From: Chloroflexota bacterium
GTDB taxonomy: Bacteria > Chloroflexota > Dehalococcoidia > Lucifugimonadales > Lucifugimonadaceae
Direction: 5' to 3'
DNA: 22,291 nucleotides
NCBI GenBank assembly: GCA_030831265.1
Contig: JAURLM010000049.1
Location: 1 to 22,291, forward strand
Part shown: piece after piece, positions 21,069-22,291 of the stretch
Layout: each line of letters opens with the position of its first letter
How positions within the stretch are numbered: position 1 is the stretch's first letter
Position numbers and translations under genes: made by a program
The notes under the pieces: generated by a model
The model's input: only the letters and a program-made list of their open reading frames with translations
The model's database searches: none
Told to the model about the DNA's origin: nothing

Positions 21069-22291
21069 ATGGGCATGCAGTTCCGCTGGCATTTCATCGC
21101 CGCAGCATCATCCGCAACGCTCGCAGCCGTGCTCTTCCTCTTCATACCGCGCCTGCTTGGTGACGGTGTTGACCAGGCATTCACGCTGATTCAGAGCGGT
21201 GAGTACACCCGTGATGAGTTGTACAGCCTGCTCATCCGCACCGCCATCCTGGTGATCGTCTTCGGCCTGGCCCGTGGCATGTTCGGGTTTATTCAGATGT
21301 TCCTCGGCGAAACGCTCGGCCAGCGCGTGTCCAATCGACTACGGATGATCTATTTCGACAAGCTGCAAGCGTTGAGCTTCAGCTTCTATGACAGCGTCCA
21401 CACCGGCCAGTTGATGTCACGAGGGCTTTCGGACATCGAAGGCGTCCGTATGTTCGTGCAGAGTGGACTGGTGCAGATATTCCGGGTGACGGTGATGGTC
21501 ATCGCAGCCGCGGTGTTCATGGCGATGATTGACTGGCAGCTTGCTCTTGTCAGCATCGGCTTTGTGCCGTTCCTGGTGTTCCGCAGTGCCCACCTGCGTA
21601 TCCAGCTTCGCAAGACGTGGAAAGAGATCCAGGATGCCCTGGGTGAGCTTTCTACGACGACGCAGGAAAACCTTGCTGGCGTGCGCGTCGTCCGGGCTTT
21701 CTCTGCCCAGAAATACGAGGAAGAAAAGTTCGATGCAACCGCCCGTGAGGTGGTTGACCTGAGGCTGTCAGCTGCGAAGCAGCAAGCACGCGGTGGCGGC
21801 TCCATTTCATTCGCATTCCTGCTGTCATGGACTGTTGTGCTGTGGTTCGGCGGCTATAAGTACATGAACGGTCAGATGACAGTTGGTGAACTGACGCAGT
21901 TCTTCGCTTACCTCGGACTGCTGCGCTTCCCTGTTCGCATGATCGTGATGATTGTGAACTCCACGGCACGCGCAGCTTCTGCCGGTGGTCGAATATTTGA
22001 AGTGCTCGACCTGCCATCTTCGATATCCAATGCCGAGGATGCCCGTCCGCTGCAGGTCCGACACGGTGTCGTGAAGTTCGATAACGTGACGTTCAGTTAC
22101 AAGGGCGTCAAGGCCCTTGACCATGTCAGCTTCGAGGCGCGGCCAGACCACTCTATCGGCATAGTCGGCCCCCCTGGCAGCGGCAAGTCTTCCGTAGCAA
22201 ACTTGATCCCGCGGTTCTATGACCCGGATAGCGGGAGAATCACGATTGACGGCACCGCTGTTGGCGACGCCACGATCGACTCTGTCCGCCA
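21069..22291 (+). CDS. ABC transporter, fused membrane and ATPase domains (exporter type), 3' end outside window
   Basis: The frame gives 407 residues to the edge. A type I exporter membrane domain begins MGMQFRWHFIAAASSATLAA, with helices through about residue 300. It includes the family stretches 'FDKLQALSFSFYDSVHTGQLMSR' in part and 'TTTQENLAGVRVVRAFSAQ'. The nucleotide-binding domain then starts with 'VKFDNVTFSYKGVKALDHVSF' in part and a complete Walker A 'GPPGSGKS' (367-374). It probably works as a homodimer or with a partner beyond the edge; the cargo is unknown. Start choice is uncertain. ATG 21069 has no Shine-Dalgarno, while the frame is open back to 20922 with no ATG/GTG/TTG; 'GAGAIWRIA' just upstream resembles a usual exporter N-terminus. 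Walker B and signature motif lie outside. Confidence 0.9.
   Translation, partial: MGMQFRWHFIAAASSATLAAVLFLFIPRLLGDGVDQAFTLIQSGEYTRDELYSLLIRTAILVIVFGLARGMFGFIQMFLGETLGQRVSNRLRMIYFDKLQALSFSFYDSVHTGQLMSRGLSDIEGVRMFVQSGLVQIFRVTVMVIAAAVFMAMIDWQLALVSIGFVPFLVFRSAHLRIQLRKTWKEIQDALGELSTTTQENLAGVRVVRAFSAQKYEEEKFDATAREVVDLRLSAAKQQARGGGSISFAFLLSWTVVLWFGGYKYMNGQMTVGELTQFFAYLGLLRFPVRMIVMIVNSTARAASAGGRIFEVLDLPSSISNAEDARPLQVRHGVVKFDNVTFSYKGVKALDHVSFEARPDHSIGIVGPPGSGKSSVANLIPRFYDPDSGRITIDGTAVGDATIDSVR

Noticed and set aside
20568..21092. Minus-strand open frame of 174 codons upstream of the truncated hydrolase
   Set aside because: I checked it as a source of the missing hydrolase N-terminus; it has no GxSxG motif and no hydrolase-like strands, and overlaps the start of the ABC exporter.

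Overview
The window looks like a chromosomal segment of a free-living bacterium, most plausibly a Chloroflexota member of the SAR202/Dehalococcoidia type. This is inference. It rests on moderately high GC, frequent GTG/TTG starts, two mandelate-racemase-type enolase-superfamily enzymes, several VOC/glyoxalase proteins, and a lipoprotein with a Thr/Pro-rich 'PTAT' linker. There is no rRNA, ribosomal protein or other reliable phylogenetic marker. I see no CRISPR array, IS element, integrase or phage gene.

Layout. Positions 1-74 hold the acidic C-terminus of an unidentified plus-strand gene, abutting a convergent DUF1028 Ntn-hydrolase-fold gene (75-782). A plus-strand group follows: two tandem VOC proteins (970-1359, 1430-1825) and an SGNH/GDSL hydrolase (1864-2460). 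A galactonate-dehydratase-like enzyme lies on the minus strand (2551-3720) and a rhamnonate-dehydratase-like enzyme on the plus strand (4425-5621). Between them is a 704-bp gene-free stretch of nested palindromic and dispersed repeats. This first 5.6 kb reads as an accessory sugar-acid/carbohydrate catabolism neighbourhood. Next is a translationally coupled minus-strand pair: a secernin-type peptidase C69 protein (6512-7834) and an inositol-monophosphatase-like protein that has lost two metal-binding aspartates (5691-6515). Diverging from it is an FCSD/SQR-like flavoprotein (7998-9149) with a small alpha/beta-barrel-like protein (9216-9515).

From 9533 to 15303 every gene is on the minus strand. 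Reading in the direction of transcription they are CorA, a type II haloacid-dehalogenase-like HAD hydrolase, a Zn-protease-like lipoprotein, a 2-oxoacid dehydrogenase E2, and an AcoX-like NAD-kinase-fold protein. E2 and AcoX form a compact pair with no E1 or E3 gene beside them. A four-repeat TPR protein (15422-15949, minus) diverges from an MFS exporter (16200-17528, plus). A third VOC protein (17535-18011, minus) diverges from an orphan membrane histidine kinase (18148-19257, plus). A tRNA-Ser(UGA) with encoded CCA follows at 19324-19413.

The right end holds an N-terminally truncated, membrane-anchored alpha/beta-hydrolase (19502-20473, minus), about 600 bp without a convincing gene, and the first part of an ABC exporter running off the window (21069-22291, plus). 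The most unusual observations are the phosphatase-like protein with altered metal site coupled to secernin, the dehydratase-like enzyme lacking the usual catalytic DxH histidine, the E2-AcoX pair without E1/E3, the nested repeat island, and the decapitated hydrolase. I do not see clear proof of an undescribed multi-gene system.
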